A stretch of 64,000 bases of DNA from Sphingobium abikonense NBRC 16140 (GTDB lineage Bacteria > Pseudomonadota > Alphaproteobacteria > Sphingomonadales > Sphingomonadaceae). Under the pieces are notes generated by a model. It did not search any database. It saw nothing but the letters and a program-made list of their open reading frames with translations, and was not told where the DNA came from. The DNA is taken from assembly GCF_001598335.1 (NCBI RefSeq), contig NZ_BCYT01000001.1, positions 372,001-436,000 of the forward strand, given 5' to 3'. This document shows positions 1 to 8,129 of this stretch, in pieces; the first letter of the stretch is position 1, and each line of letters opens with the position of its first letter. A program made the translations under genes and the position numbers.

Positions 1-545
1 TTCATTTCCCATTCCATGAACTCGCTCATCCGATCGTGCGGCAGGCCCATCAGTTCCATGAACACCTTGATGGGGAATTCAAAGGCAAAATCGCCCATGA
101 ATTCGCACTGGCCGCGCGGGGCGAAGGCATCGATATATTCCACCGCATAGAGCCGGATCTTGTCTTCCAGCGCCGCCATCGCCTTGGGTGTGAAGGCCGG
201 GTTGACCATCTGGCGAAAAGGCCCGTGGGCAGGCGGGTCGAGTTCCGCTGGCGAGTTGATCCAGTTCCCCCCCACCAGCTTGGAGAAAGGCGAAAAGTCG
301 GTCGAGGAGAAATGATCGGTGTCGAGATATATCTCGCGCAGATGCGCCATGCGGCGCGGCACCCAGGCGGGCGTGCCCCCCGGATAGGCGTGGGTGGCGT
401 AGATGATGTCAGGCCCCTCATGCACCTGCATCGCCAGATCGTCGAACGGATCCTCTGTCGTCGTCATGCCGAAGATGAAGGGGAAATCCTGGCTCACCAG
501 TTCGAGCGGCACATGATCGGGGATCGGTTGCTCGGGAAACATCAT
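1..545 (-). CDS. Cytochrome P450, N-terminal part (runs off the window)
   Basis: About 181 residues are visible, from tandem Met codons preceded by AGGAG at a good distance; the gene continues beyond base 1, so the I-helix and heme-Cys motif cannot be inspected. The visible part has the N-terminal half typical of soluble class I bacterial P450s: no membrane anchor, a B-C region with H-F-S-S, the helix-C stretch D-P-P-A-H-G-P-F-R whose His and Arg usually contact the heme propionates, then V-N-P-A-F-T-P. Such enzymes hydroxylate or epoxidise a hydrophobic substrate using a ferredoxin and reductase, neither of which is in the window. It is the third gene of a minus-strand run GntR, acyl-CoA dehydrogenase, P450. 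The family call is firm; the substrate is unknown. Confidence 0.88.
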   Translation of the reverse strand, partial: MMFPEQPIPDHVPLELVSQDFPFIFGMTTTEDPFDDLAMQVHEGPDIIYATHAYPGGTPAWVPRRMAHLREIYLDTDHFSSTDFSPFSKLVGGNWINSPAELDPPAHGPFRQMVNPAFTPKAMAALEDKIRLYAVEYIDAFAPRGQCEFMGDFAFEFPIKVFMELMGLPHDRMSEFMEWEM

Positions 546-625
546 CGCACTTGCTCTCCTTGTCGTCTTTGCCGGAAATTTCGGGCGGACATTGAGCCAC
601 CGCCCACGCGCCAGACACCTGTCCT

Positions 626-1789
626 TCAGAAGGATCGCGGCAGCCCCAGGCTTTCCGCGATGCCATTGCGCACCATTTCGTTGGTGATGGGACCGATGCG
701 CCACAGGCGGCTGTCGCGCCAGTAACGCTGCATGTCGGTTTCCGCCGAATAGCCCATGCCACCCAATATCTGGATGCCCATGTCCGCCGCGGCATTGGCG
801 TTTTCGGAAGCCATGAGCTTGAGCATATTGGCCTCGACGCCGACATTCTCGCCCCGGCTCTGCTTGTGCGCGCAATAATGCAGCATCAGTTCGGTCGTCT
901 TCTGCATGGTCGCGATGTCGGCGACATAATGTTGCAGGCTCTGGAAGCGGCCGATGATCCCGCCAAAGGCCTTGCGCTGTTTCATATAGTCGAGCGCGTC
1001 TTCCAGCACGCCATCGATGACGCCCAGGCAGAAGGCGCCTACCATGATGCGCTCGTTGTTGAGCGTGGGCAGCAGCATGTACCAGGCCTTGTCGGGTTCA
1101 CCCAGAACATGCTCGTCCGCGACGAGCGCATTCTCGAAATGAACGGAGCAGCTGCCCATCGACCGCATACCCAGCTTGGCCAGTGGCGTGATCGTCACGC
1201 CCGGCGTCTTCGTCGGCACCCAGAAGAGGGTCAGGCCCTGATGCTTCTTCTCGACGCCCCTGTCGCTTCGCGCGATCACCAGCAGATAATCGGCGACATG
1301 GGCAGAGGAGGACCAGATCTTCTCGCCATTGAGCCTCCACCCGCCATCGACCCGGTCAGCCGTGGTGGCCATCGCGCCGAGGAGGTCCGTGCCGCCGCCC
1401 GGCTCGGTGAAGGCGATCGCAGCCTTCAGCTGGCCCGTCGCGATCAGCGGGAGATATTTCGCTTTTTGTTCGGCCGACCCGTAAAGCCCGATGGATTTGG
1501 ACCCTGCAAAGCTGGTGATGCCCCATATCCATGCCAGTCCGCCCAGCGACCGGGCCAGTTCCCGCGCCAGCAGCATCTGCATGACGACGTCGCCGCCCTG
1601 CCCGTCATAATCCTCCGCTATGCCGACGCCGTGGAAACCCGCTTCGGTGAACTTGTCCCACAGCGCAAAGGGATAATGATGCTCGTCCTTTTCCAGCGCG
1701 CGCGCCCAGTCCTTGGGCACTTCGCTGTTCACCCAGCGGCGCACCATGTCGCGGAAAGAGCGATATTCTTCGGGCAGTTCGAAATCCAT
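626..1789 (-). CDS. Acyl-CoA dehydrogenase family protein
   Basis: A 387-residue FAD enzyme predicted to oxidise an acyl-CoA thioester at C2-C3, passing electrons to ETF. The start M-D-F-E-L-P-E-E follows AAGGAT and sits two bases after the stop of the upstream GntR gene, so the two are probably co-transcribed. The middle domain shows F-T-E-P-G-G-G-T-D and L-N-G-E-K-I-W-S-S-S, and the C-terminus has G-G-M-G-Y and the helix R-Y-W-R-D-S-R-L. Where many family members carry the catalytic Glu in E-G-T, this protein reads I-G-P-I-T-N-E, so the base may sit elsewhere, as in isovaleryl-CoA dehydrogenase. The family is certain; the acyl substrate is not known. A P450 gene follows downstream. Confidence 0.9.
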   Translation of the reverse strand: MDFELPEEYRSFRDMVRRWVNSEVPKDWARALEKDEHHYPFALWDKFTEAGFHGVGIAEDYDGQGGDVVMQMLLARELARSLGGLAWIWGITSFAGSKSIGLYGSAEQKAKYLPLIATGQLKAAIAFTEPGGGTDLLGAMATTADRVDGGWRLNGEKIWSSSAHVADYLLVIARSDRGVEKKHQGLTLFWVPTKTPGVTITPLAKLGMRSMGSCSVHFENALVADEHVLGEPDKAWYMLLPTLNNERIMVGAFCLGVIDGVLEDALDYMKQRKAFGGIIGRFQSLQHYVADIATMQKTTELMLHYCAHKQSRGENVGVEANMLKLMASENANAAADMGIQILGGMGYSAETDMQRYWRDSRLWRIGPITNEMVRNGIAESLGLPRSF

Positions 1790-1791
1790 TG

Positions 1792-2511
1792 TCAATCCTT
1801 TTGGAGTTGGTCCAGATCGCCGCCCGCCATGGCCTCGGCATCGCACAGGGCGATCAGGCGCGCCGCCATCCGGTCGAGGCAGGCCAGCACGCCATCCTGA
1901 TCGCCCGCCAGAAAGGCCTGCAGTATCGCCTCATGCTCGCGGAGGCCGCTTTCGCGGAGGGTCGTGATGCCATGCAGAAAAATGAAGCGGGCGATCAGCC
2001 CGCGCCGGTCCAGCGTCGACCGCAACAATTCACGGCTCTCCGAGGCCTTGATGAAGATCGTGTGGAAATCGAGCCCGGCCATGATCGCGGCCATATATTC
2101 GCCGCTCGCCAATGCCGCGCTATAGCGCGCGATCGCTCGTTTCAGCGTCCGGATCTCCGCAGCGCCGATGCGGGGCATGCCCCAGGCATAACCCAGCCGC
2201 CACAGTTCGGCCTGCACGCGGATCAGGTCACGGGTCACGTCAGGGTCGATCGGCGTTGCCCGCTTCAACCGGTGGGTTTCGACTTCGACCAGCCCTTCGG
2301 ACGCCAGTGTGCCCAGCGCTTCCCTGACCGGCGTCGCGCTGACATTCAGGTCCTGCGCCAGCGCCGTTTCCCGCAGCAGCGCGCCGGGCGGAATGACACC
2401 CGCCACGATCCTCGATCGCAACACCGCCGCCACGGCCTGGCGCCGCGTCGCCGGGGATTGCAAAATCTCGGGCGAGTCAAGCCGTTCAAGAGCGGATGTC
2501 CAATAGACCAT
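1792..2511 (-). CDS. GntR-family regulator, FCD (FadR-like) subgroup
   Basis: A 239-residue transcription factor with an N-terminal winged helix-turn-helix (about residues 20-80; L-N-V-S-A-T-P-V-R-E-A-L is the recognition part) and an all-helical FCD effector domain with the metal-site pattern D..H (L-D-F-H-T-I-F) and later H (L-R-E-H-E-A-I-L). A Met seven codons upstream is possible, but AGGA spacing favours the start at 2511. FCD domains bind small acids, often a pathway intermediate. The gene is first in a run with an acyl-CoA dehydrogenase and a P450, so it probably controls them and itself through the adjacent palindrome at 2533-2544. Confidence 0.9.
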   Translation of the reverse strand: MVYWTSALERLDSPEILQSPATRRQAVAAVLRSRIVAGVIPPGALLRETALAQDLNVSATPVREALGTLASEGLVEVETHRLKRATPIDPDVTRDLIRVQAELWRLGYAWGMPRIGAAEIRTLKRAIARYSAALASGEYMAAIMAGLDFHTIFIKASESRELLRSTLDRRGLIARFIFLHGITTLRESGLREHEAILQAFLAGDQDGVLACLDRMAARLIALCDAEAMAGGDLDQLQKD

Positions 2512-2532
2512 GGATGTATCCTGCGATTCCAT

Positions 2533-2544
2533 ATTCTATAGAAT
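2533..2544. promoter_or_regulatory. Candidate GntR operator (perfect 12-bp palindrome)
   Basis: ATTCTATAGAAT is a perfect palindrome about 22 bases upstream of the chosen GntR start, in otherwise GC-rich DNA. Short AT-rich palindromes of this size are typical FadR/GntR FCD-type sites. Autoregulation is inferred from position only. Confidence 0.5.
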
Positions 2545-2617
2545 GCAGCACGGTGAAACGGTCCGTTCCTCTCCAAGGATAGGGTGTCGGGACAGCGAAC
2601 CGCTATAGGGTCGCTGC

Positions 2618-3064
2618 ATGAAATGCCCGAAATGCAAAACGCCGCAGAACGGTTATGGCGGGTGGTGCCGCGCTTGCGGCCATGCTGGCGGCAATGTTCG
2701 CCGGGCTATGCTGTGGACGTTGATACCCACATCGATCATCGCGGCCCTGTTGCTCGCCCGAATCGGCTATGCCGAAGTCACGCGGCAGGGCAGCAGCCGT
2801 AACAGCTACAGTAACGCCATCGAAACCCAGAATGCGAGCGGCCGCAGCGCTGCCTTTGCCAAGCTCATGCATGATGCAGGGCAGACATGCTCGCGCACGT
2901 CCAAATCCCTGTTCAGGGGAGATATCGGCACTAACGCGGCCTGGGCGCTACGCTGCGAGGATAGCGGCGACTGGCTGGTTCTGATCGCGTCCAACGGCGC
3001 GACCCGCATCGCGAGCTGTGGTCCGCTGAACAAGGCCGGGACGCCCTGCTGGACCCAGCTCTAG
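2618..3064 (+). CDS. Small zinc-ribbon membrane protein, unknown function
   Basis: 148 residues starting M-K-C-P-K-C. Cys3, Cys6, Cys17 and Cys20 form two CxxC knuckles of a zinc ribbon; residues about 29-52 form one hydrophobic segment (L-I-P-T-S-I-I-A-A-L-L-L-A). The remaining ~95 residues are soluble, probably periplasmic, with two further Cys pairs that could form disulfides. It lies divergent from the GntR gene and convergent with the TetR gene, with no operon partner. I do not recognise a family beyond the zinc-ribbon/transmembrane architecture. The clean CxxC pattern makes it likely to be real. Confidence 0.6.
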   Translation: MKCPKCKTPQNGYGGWCRACGHAGGNVRRAMLWTLIPTSIIAALLLARIGYAEVTRQGSSRNSYSNAIETQNASGRSAAFAKLMHDAGQTCSRTSKSLFRGDIGTNAAWALRCEDSGDWLVLIASNGATRIASCGPLNKAGTPCWTQL

Positions 3065-3117
3065 CGCCTCGGCTTTTTCTGAGTTGACGCTCTCCGATTG
3101 CAGTCCGGGTCGGCCGG

Positions 3118-3825
3118 TCAGCCAAGCCCCTCCCCGCTCCGCCACCAGCCAAGGCCGGGCGCGGCCCGCATCATCATATCCCATGCCAGCACGCTCGCCG
3201 CTGCGATGGCGGCTGGTTCCGCTCCCAGACCGGCGAAGGTGCGTTCGATCATCTCGTCGATATAGGCGCGTGGCTCGACCGACCGGAGCATCAGGCGCCG
3301 CCGCGCCTCGATCGTCATGCCGACGATCAGATCCACTGCCACGTCGATCGACCGGAACTGCATCTGCCCGCCATCCCGCGCGGCCTTCAGCGCATCGCGC
3401 ACCAGCAGGTCGAACATGCTCGCCCGCGCGAAATAATCGACATAGTCGACGCGGCAGGTAAAGCCGCCCCAGCGCGGATCATGCCAAGCCCGCGCCATCG
3501 CCATCACCGCGCCGCCGACCGCCCGGACCAGCGGGTCCGTCACATCGTCGAACAGCCTGCGGAAATCGGCAATCAGGTCCGCGGTCATCCGCTCGCCCAG
3601 TTCATTCACCGCAGCGTCGAGGGACTCGAAATATTTGTAGAAGCTGCCGCGCGATACGTCCGCTACGCGGATCACGTCTTCGATCACCAGACTACCGCTG
3701 CCCTGCCCCGGCTGATACAGGTCGAGCACGGCGTCGAGCAGCCGCTCGCGCATCCGGGCGCGCCTGATCGCAGCCGCCGCCGTGCGCGGATCGACATCAG
3801 CGGGAGCAGGCGCGGCGTCGGACAT
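3118..3825 (-). CDS. TetR-family transcriptional regulator
   Basis: A 235-residue repressor-type protein. The N-terminal helix-turn-helix (about residues 20-65) contains V-I-R-V-A-D-V-S-R-G-S-F-Y-K-Y-F, a textbook TetR recognition helix ending in F-Y-x-Y-F. The C-terminal ligand domain is divergent, as usual, and rich in Met and aromatic residues. The reading frame is open further upstream, but the Met at 3825 begins eight bases after the stop of the SnoaL gene, fitting the third place in an operon with the flavoprotein at 4216-5475. The palindrome at 5495-5520 ahead of that operon is its likely operator; the ligand is probably a pathway substrate or intermediate. Confidence 0.9.
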   Translation of the reverse strand: MSDAAPAPADVDPRTAAAAIRRARMRERLLDAVLDLYQPGQGSGSLVIEDVIRVADVSRGSFYKYFESLDAAVNELGERMTADLIADFRRLFDDVTDPLVRAVGGAVMAMARAWHDPRWGGFTCRVDYVDYFARASMFDLLVRDALKAARDGGQMQFRSIDVAVDLIVGMTIEARRRLMLRSVEPRAYIDEMIERTFAGLGAEPAAIAAASVLAWDMMMRAAPGLGWWRSGEGLG

Positions 3826-3832
3826 CGCTTCC

Positions 3833-4198
3833 CTATTGCATCGGGTGGAAATAGCGCGCAAGCAGGCTGCCATCCTCGCCGAATATATAATGTTCGATGC
3901 TGTGCACGCAGACAGGATGCCCGTCATATTCACCTTCGTTGCGGACATAGATGACGGCTTCGTTGCCGCTCACCTTCACATCCTCGACGAACAGTTTCCA
4001 TCCGACATATTGCGCGCACAGGGCCTCCAGCTTGTCCCATCCTTCCTGCACCGGACCGGTGGCCGGGTCCTGCACCTTGAATCCGCCCGGCGCGATTGCG
4101 CGGAAGGCCGCCATGAAATCGTCGATCCGGCCCTCGCTGAACATCTCGGCCTGGGTCTTCAGGAATGTCGCGATTTCCTGTGCGGTCGGTTGTGTCAT
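3833..4198 (-). CDS. SnoaL-like (NTF2-fold) protein
   Basis: 121 residues with the cone-shaped NTF2/SnoaL fold pattern: two N-terminal helices (A-T-F-L-K-T-Q-A-E-M-F-S-E-G-R-I-D-D-F-M), then curved strands ending in H-S-I-E-H-Y-I-F-G-E-D-G-S-L-L-A-R-Y-F-H-P. Members act as isomerases, cyclases, hydrolases or non-catalytic binding proteins. The limonene-epoxide-hydrolase pattern E-R-x-D is not present, so no reaction can be assigned. It lies between the flavoprotein monooxygenase-like gene and the TetR gene with gaps of 17 and 7 bases, so it is co-transcribed and probably works on the same intermediate. Confidence 0.75.
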   Translation of the reverse strand: MTQPTAQEIATFLKTQAEMFSEGRIDDFMAAFRAIAPGGFKVQDPATGPVQEGWDKLEALCAQYVGWKLFVEDVKVSGNEAVIYVRNEGEYDGHPVCVHSIEHYIFGEDGSLLARYFHPMQ

Positions 4199-4215
4199 GA
4201 TATGTCCTTCTCCTG

Positions 4216-5475
4216 TCATTTCGGTTCCGCCCAGATCGGGGCCGGCGTGATGTCGGGCAGCAGGGCGATATTGGATCGCAGGCCGGTAATTGCCCGGCCA
4301 TATAGCTCGATGGAAAGCTGTCCGTTCAACGCATTGTGACGGGTGCCGACGCTCAGGTCGCGCCAGATCCGCTGCAAGGGGCTGGAAAGGGCGAAGGCGC
4401 CCGGCCCGGCGATATCCATCAACCGGTTGCCCGCCGCGCGCAACAATTCCATCGCATAGCCGCAATCGGCCTGGATCCGCGCCTTGTCGAAGCCGGTGAG
4501 TACGCGGTGCTGCGCGGTTTCGTCCAACATCCCGGCGGCACGGCGCACATGCAACCAAGCCGAATCGATCTCCATCGCCGCGCGGCCGGTCATGCCGACC
4601 AGAGCCTCTGAACCGCTCTGCCCGGCATAGGTCCAGCCCACTATCTGTCGCCTGGGCATCGCCTGAACCACGCCTTCGAGCAATGCCGTCGCCGCGCCCA
4701 GCATCGGCGCGAGCACGCCCAGCGGGAATAGCGGCTCCATCGGCCATCGGTCGCGCGGTTCCAACCCCTCCATCGCCAGGATCGCCTCGGCCGGTGGCGT
4801 ACGCGATGACCAGAGGATCAGTTCCTCCGGCACGAGCAGATCCCGCGCGACGATCATGTTGCTGCCGGAACCGGCCATGCCAGCGACATGCCAATTGTCC
4901 TCGATCGAACAAGCAGGGTCGCGCAGATCCAGAAATACCAGAGCCGGTTCAACACCCCCATCCGTTTCGATCATGACGCCGTTCAGCGCCCAATCGGCGT
5001 GCAGGCACCCCGATCCATAACCCCAGCGCCCCGACACGCGATAGCCGCCCGACACCGCAACCGCTTTGCCCGAAGGCGCGGAGGCACTGCAAAACAGTTC
5101 CTCGCCGGTCTGGAACAGCCGCTCCGTCATGGCCGGCGGCAGCGCGAACGCCGTTCCGGTAATTCCTGACAGCAGACCATAGGCCCAAGCAGTGCCGACG
5201 CAGCCCTTGGCCAGTTCGGCAACTGTCTCGATATGGGTGGATAGCCTGTGGCCTGGCCCACCGGCGCGTTCGGGCGCCGTGATTTGGAACAGGCCGGATG
5301 CGCGCAACGCCTCCATCACCGCCGGAACGATCCGCCGCTCGCGTTCGCACGCGGCGGCATGGTTCTCCAGCAAGGGCCGCAGCGACGCGGCGATGCCTAC
5401 GGGGTCGGCCACGAAGGCCACGGGCCGCTTGTGCGCCGGAGGTTCTTCTACCGTTTCAGATCGCATCCGAATCAT
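4216..5475 (-). CDS. Acyl-CoA-dehydrogenase-fold flavoprotein, group D monooxygenase-like
   Basis: 419 residues. The N-terminal helical domain (L-R-A-S-G-L-F-Q-I-T-A-P-E-R-A-G-G), the central sheet with G-R-W-G-Y-G-S-G and the C-terminal domain ending L-S-V-G-T-R-H-N-A-L-N match the flavin-dependent hydroxylases related to HsaA/HpaB (two-component, reduced-flavin using). The W-R-D-x-S-V-x-x-R-H-N signature is usual in that group rather than in true acyl-CoA dehydrogenases. It would hydroxylate an aromatic or polycyclic substrate with FADH2 from a separate reductase, which is not visible here. It is first in an operon with SnoaL and TetR genes. Two in-frame Met codons (5475, 5466) are possible starts; both follow GAGGAG. 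Confidence 0.8.
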   Translation of the reverse strand: MIRMRSETVEEPPAHKRPVAFVADPVGIAASLRPLLENHAAACERERRIVPAVMEALRASGLFQITAPERAGGPGHRLSTHIETVAELAKGCVGTAWAYGLLSGITGTAFALPPAMTERLFQTGEELFCSASAPSGKAVAVSGGYRVSGRWGYGSGCLHADWALNGVMIETDGGVEPALVFLDLRDPACSIEDNWHVAGMAGSGSNMIVARDLLVPEELILWSSRTPPAEAILAMEGLEPRDRWPMEPLFPLGVLAPMLGAATALLEGVVQAMPRRQIVGWTYAGQSGSEALVGMTGRAAMEIDSAWLHVRRAAGMLDETAQHRVLTGFDKARIQADCGYAMELLRAAGNRLMDIAGPGAFALSSPLQRIWRDLSVGTRHNALNGQLSIELYGRAITGLRSNIALLPDITPAPIWAEPK

Positions 5476-5494
5476 CGCTCCTCGCCGTTTCCAG

Positions 5495-5520
5495 ATATAA
5501 TGACGTTATTGTCATTATAT
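5495..5520. promoter_or_regulatory. Candidate TetR operator in a divergent promoter region
   Basis: A perfect 10-bp inverted repeat, ATATAATGAC and GTCATTATAT, separated by six bases. It lies 20 bases before the minus-strand flavoprotein operon that ends in a TetR gene and 168 bases before the plus-strand SDR operon. Size and symmetry are those of a TetR-family dimer site, and TATAT runs at both outer ends could serve as -10 boxes in either direction. One repressor could thus govern both operons. Confidence 0.65.
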
Positions 5521-5688
5521 GGCAAGCACGTGCGGGCGGTCCTACCCGTCCCACCGTCTTGCGGACCGTTGCATTTTCGTTTCGACGCGACCTGCCTCCC
5601 GATAGGCTGTAAGCCGACGCTCCTCTTCTAGGGTCCGCGCAATCGCGACAGCGCCGATAAGGCCGGCTCCAAGAGAGGACTTGCACCG

Positions 5689-6525
5689 ATGCGTAAAATC
5701 GACCTTCCGCCCTTCGACCGCGCGGCTTTCGCCGAGAAATATGGGCCTTGGGCCATCATCGCTGGCGCGTCCGAAGGGACCGGCGCCTGCTATGCGGAAC
5801 AGCTGGCCGCCATGGGCATCCATCTGGTGCTGGTCTCGCGTCGGCAGGAAGCGCTCGATGCGCTGGGTCAGCGGCTGGCAACCGAGCATGGCATCGAATA
5901 TCGTGCCATCACCGCCGACCTCACCGAACAGGGCGCCGGAAGCCGACTGCTAGAGGCGACCGCCGATCTGGACATCGGCCTCTACATATCCAATGCTGGT
6001 GCGGACGGCGCAGGCAACAGTTTCTTCGGCGAACCCGTCGATCGCTCGCTGCGGCTGCTGACCATGAATGCCGCCAATGTGCTGGAAGCGGTGCATGGCT
6101 TTGGCAATCGCTTCCTGAAGCGCGGCAAGGGTGGCGTCGTTATTATGTCGTCCGGCGCGGGCCTTGGCGGGCAGCCCTGGCTGGTCATGTATTCCGCGAC
6201 CAAGGCGTTCGAGCTCAACTTCGTCGAATCGCTCTGGGCCGAGCTGGAAGGACAGAATGTCGATATCGTCGGTATCGCGGCCCCCATCATGGATACCCCG
6301 ACCCTGCGCCGCGCGACCGAGGGGCTGGGAATGGATTATTCCATGGCCTATGATCCGGCCGATGTCTGCGCGCTCGCCCTTGCCAGCCTGGGCAAGGAAC
6401 CGTTGGTGATCGTTCCCGATGGTCCGGACGAGGAGAAAATCCCGCAGATCCAGGCCGACCGCAAGACCCGCCTCGTCGCGCTGGCCGAATGGGGCAAGGC
6501 CTATACCGCCGCGGCGAACGGCTGA
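5689..6525 (+). CDS. Short-chain dehydrogenase/reductase (SDR)
   Basis: 278 residues, longer than a minimal SDR because of N- and C-terminal extensions. The nucleotide-binding turn is G-A-S-E-G-T-G (residues about 25-31), followed by S-R-R at the end of beta-2, suggesting NADP(H). The usual N-N-A-G is S-N-A-G; the catalytic set is Ser in M-S-S-G-A-G and Y-S-A-T-K. It would interconvert a secondary alcohol and ketone. It is the first gene of a plus-strand run (FAD oxidoreductase, kinase, epoxide hydrolase, kinase) whose promoter shares the TetR-type operator. Substrate not inferable. Confidence 0.88.
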   Translation: MRKIDLPPFDRAAFAEKYGPWAIIAGASEGTGACYAEQLAAMGIHLVLVSRRQEALDALGQRLATEHGIEYRAITADLTEQGAGSRLLEATADLDIGLYISNAGADGAGNSFFGEPVDRSLRLLTMNAANVLEAVHGFGNRFLKRGKGGVVIMSSGAGLGGQPWLVMYSATKAFELNFVESLWAELEGQNVDIVGIAAPIMDTPTLRRATEGLGMDYSMAYDPADVCALALASLGKEPLVIVPDGPDEEKIPQIQADRKTRLVALAEWGKAYTAAANG

Positions 6526-6548
6526 CCGGGCAAAAAAGGGAAGAGGTA

Positions 6549-8126
6549 ATGATGGATCAGGTCGACGTCGTCGTCATCGGCGCAGGACATAACGGCATGG
6601 CCGCCGCCGGATATCTGGCAAAGGCCGGCAAGAAGGTCGTCGTGGTGGAGCGTCTGGCCAAAGTCGGCGGCATGACCAGTTCGGGCTATATGATCCCCGA
6701 AGCCCCCGACCATCTGGTGACGCCCTGCGCCGTCGAACTGCTGTTCGCCCGTAAATCCGGCATTATCGAGGATTTCGACCTGCCCAAATATGGCCTGCGC
6801 ACGGTCGATCCCGATCCGACCTACGCCTATCTCCATCCCGACGGCAGCTCGATCGCGCTCTTCTACGACTATCACCGCACGGCGGAGGATATTGCCCGCA
6901 TCAACCGCAATGACGGCAAGGCCTATCTGGAGTTCATGAAGACACTGAACGTCATGATGGACATCGGCTTTCCGCTGATGATGGCGGAGCCGGGGCGGCC
7001 GGACGTCAAGAACCTGTCGAAGATGATCGGCAGCGCCGTCCGCAATGTCCGGTTGAAGGACGAGCTGATCGCCATGTCGAAGGCGACGGCGGACCAGATC
7101 GCCTGCGAACGGTTCGAGCATCCGGCGACGATCGCCCTGCTGCTGGGCATCGCGGCGGGGGCCGGCCCGGTCGATGACGACGGCAATGCCGCCGCCTACA
7201 TGATCTTCGCCGTCACCCACAAATATGGCACCGGCAAGCCGATCGGCAGCCTGCAATCCTTCGCCGACGCGCTCGCGCGCAGCATCGAGGCGTCGGGCGC
7301 GAGGATCGAACTCAATGCGCCGGTGGCGGAGATCATCGTCGATGACGGCGCGGCAAAAGGGGTGCGGCTGGAGGACGGCCGGGTCATCCGCGCGAAGATG
7401 GTCATCGCAACCTGCGATCCCCGTACGGCCATGCGCCTCACGACGCCCGGTGGCGTGCCGCGAGCGCTGACCCAGCGGATCGAACATGCCCCGGCGAACC
7501 GCTCGAACGCGGCGCCCTTCCTTGCCAATATCGCCATGTCGGGGCCGCTCAGCCTGAAGAAGCATCAGGATCTGCGGCATGACGACGCCGATCTCAACAA
7601 GGCGGTGGGCCTGATCGGCACGCCGGAGGAAGTGCGCGAGTCCTTCGCCATGGCGCGGCGCGGCGATATTCCCGACCGGCACGCCATGTCGCTCAGCCCC
7701 TTGTCCAATTCCGATCCGACGCAGGCGCCTCCGGGCGGCTCGCTCGCCTATGTCTATCTGCCGGGGGTGGCCGTGGACGCGCGGGAGGGCTGGTCGCCCG
7801 CACTCAAGGACCGGACCATGACATCTGTCATCAGTCATTTGGGTGAATTTTATGAAGGTTTGGGCACGGAGGTCGGCCGCTTCGTCGAAACCGCGCGGGA
7901 ACGCGAGACGCGGCTCAACGTGACCAATGGCTGCGTGACCCATATCGATTTCGGCGCGCTGCGTTCGGGCGTCCATCGGCCGGCCACCGGTTTCGGTGGT
8001 CCCAAGCCGCCCTTCCCCGGCTTCCTGATCGGCGGCGCGGGCGCGCACCCGGGCGGGGGCGTGTCCGGCATTGCCGGACGGATCGCCGCCAACCGGGCGC
8101 TGCGCGAACTCAAGAAGATCAGATAA
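6549..8126 (+). CDS. FAD-dependent oxidoreductase, phytoene-desaturase/CrtI-like
   Basis: 525 residues beginning with the dinucleotide-binding motif V-V-V-I-G-A-G-H-N-G-M-A-A-A (residues about 6-19) and acidic E at the end of strand 2, typical of FAD binding. The C-terminus carries a second FAD-contact region (G-F-L-I-G-G-A-G-A-H-P-G-G-G-V-S-G-I-A-G), the hallmark of CrtI/phytoene-desaturase-like and related amine-oxidase-superfamily enzymes. They desaturate, isomerise or oxidise hydrophobic isoprenoid-like molecules. The start at 6549 follows GAAGAGGT; a second Met follows directly. The kinase gene starts three bases after its stop, so the two are probably co-translated. Exact reaction unknown. 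Confidence 0.85.
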   Translation: MMDQVDVVVIGAGHNGMAAAGYLAKAGKKVVVVERLAKVGGMTSSGYMIPEAPDHLVTPCAVELLFARKSGIIEDFDLPKYGLRTVDPDPTYAYLHPDGSSIALFYDYHRTAEDIARINRNDGKAYLEFMKTLNVMMDIGFPLMMAEPGRPDVKNLSKMIGSAVRNVRLKDELIAMSKATADQIACERFEHPATIALLLGIAAGAGPVDDDGNAAAYMIFAVTHKYGTGKPIGSLQSFADALARSIEASGARIELNAPVAEIIVDDGAAKGVRLEDGRVIRAKMVIATCDPRTAMRLTTPGGVPRALTQRIEHAPANRSNAAPFLANIAMSGPLSLKKHQDLRHDDADLNKAVGLIGTPEEVRESFAMARRGDIPDRHAMSLSPLSNSDPTQAPPGGSLAYVYLPGVAVDAREGWSPALKDRTMTSVISHLGEFYEGLGTEVGRFVETARERETRLNVTNGCVTHIDFGALRSGVHRPATGFGGPKPPFPGFLIGGAGAHPGGGVSGIAGRIAANRALRELKKIR

Positions 8127-8129
8127 GCG

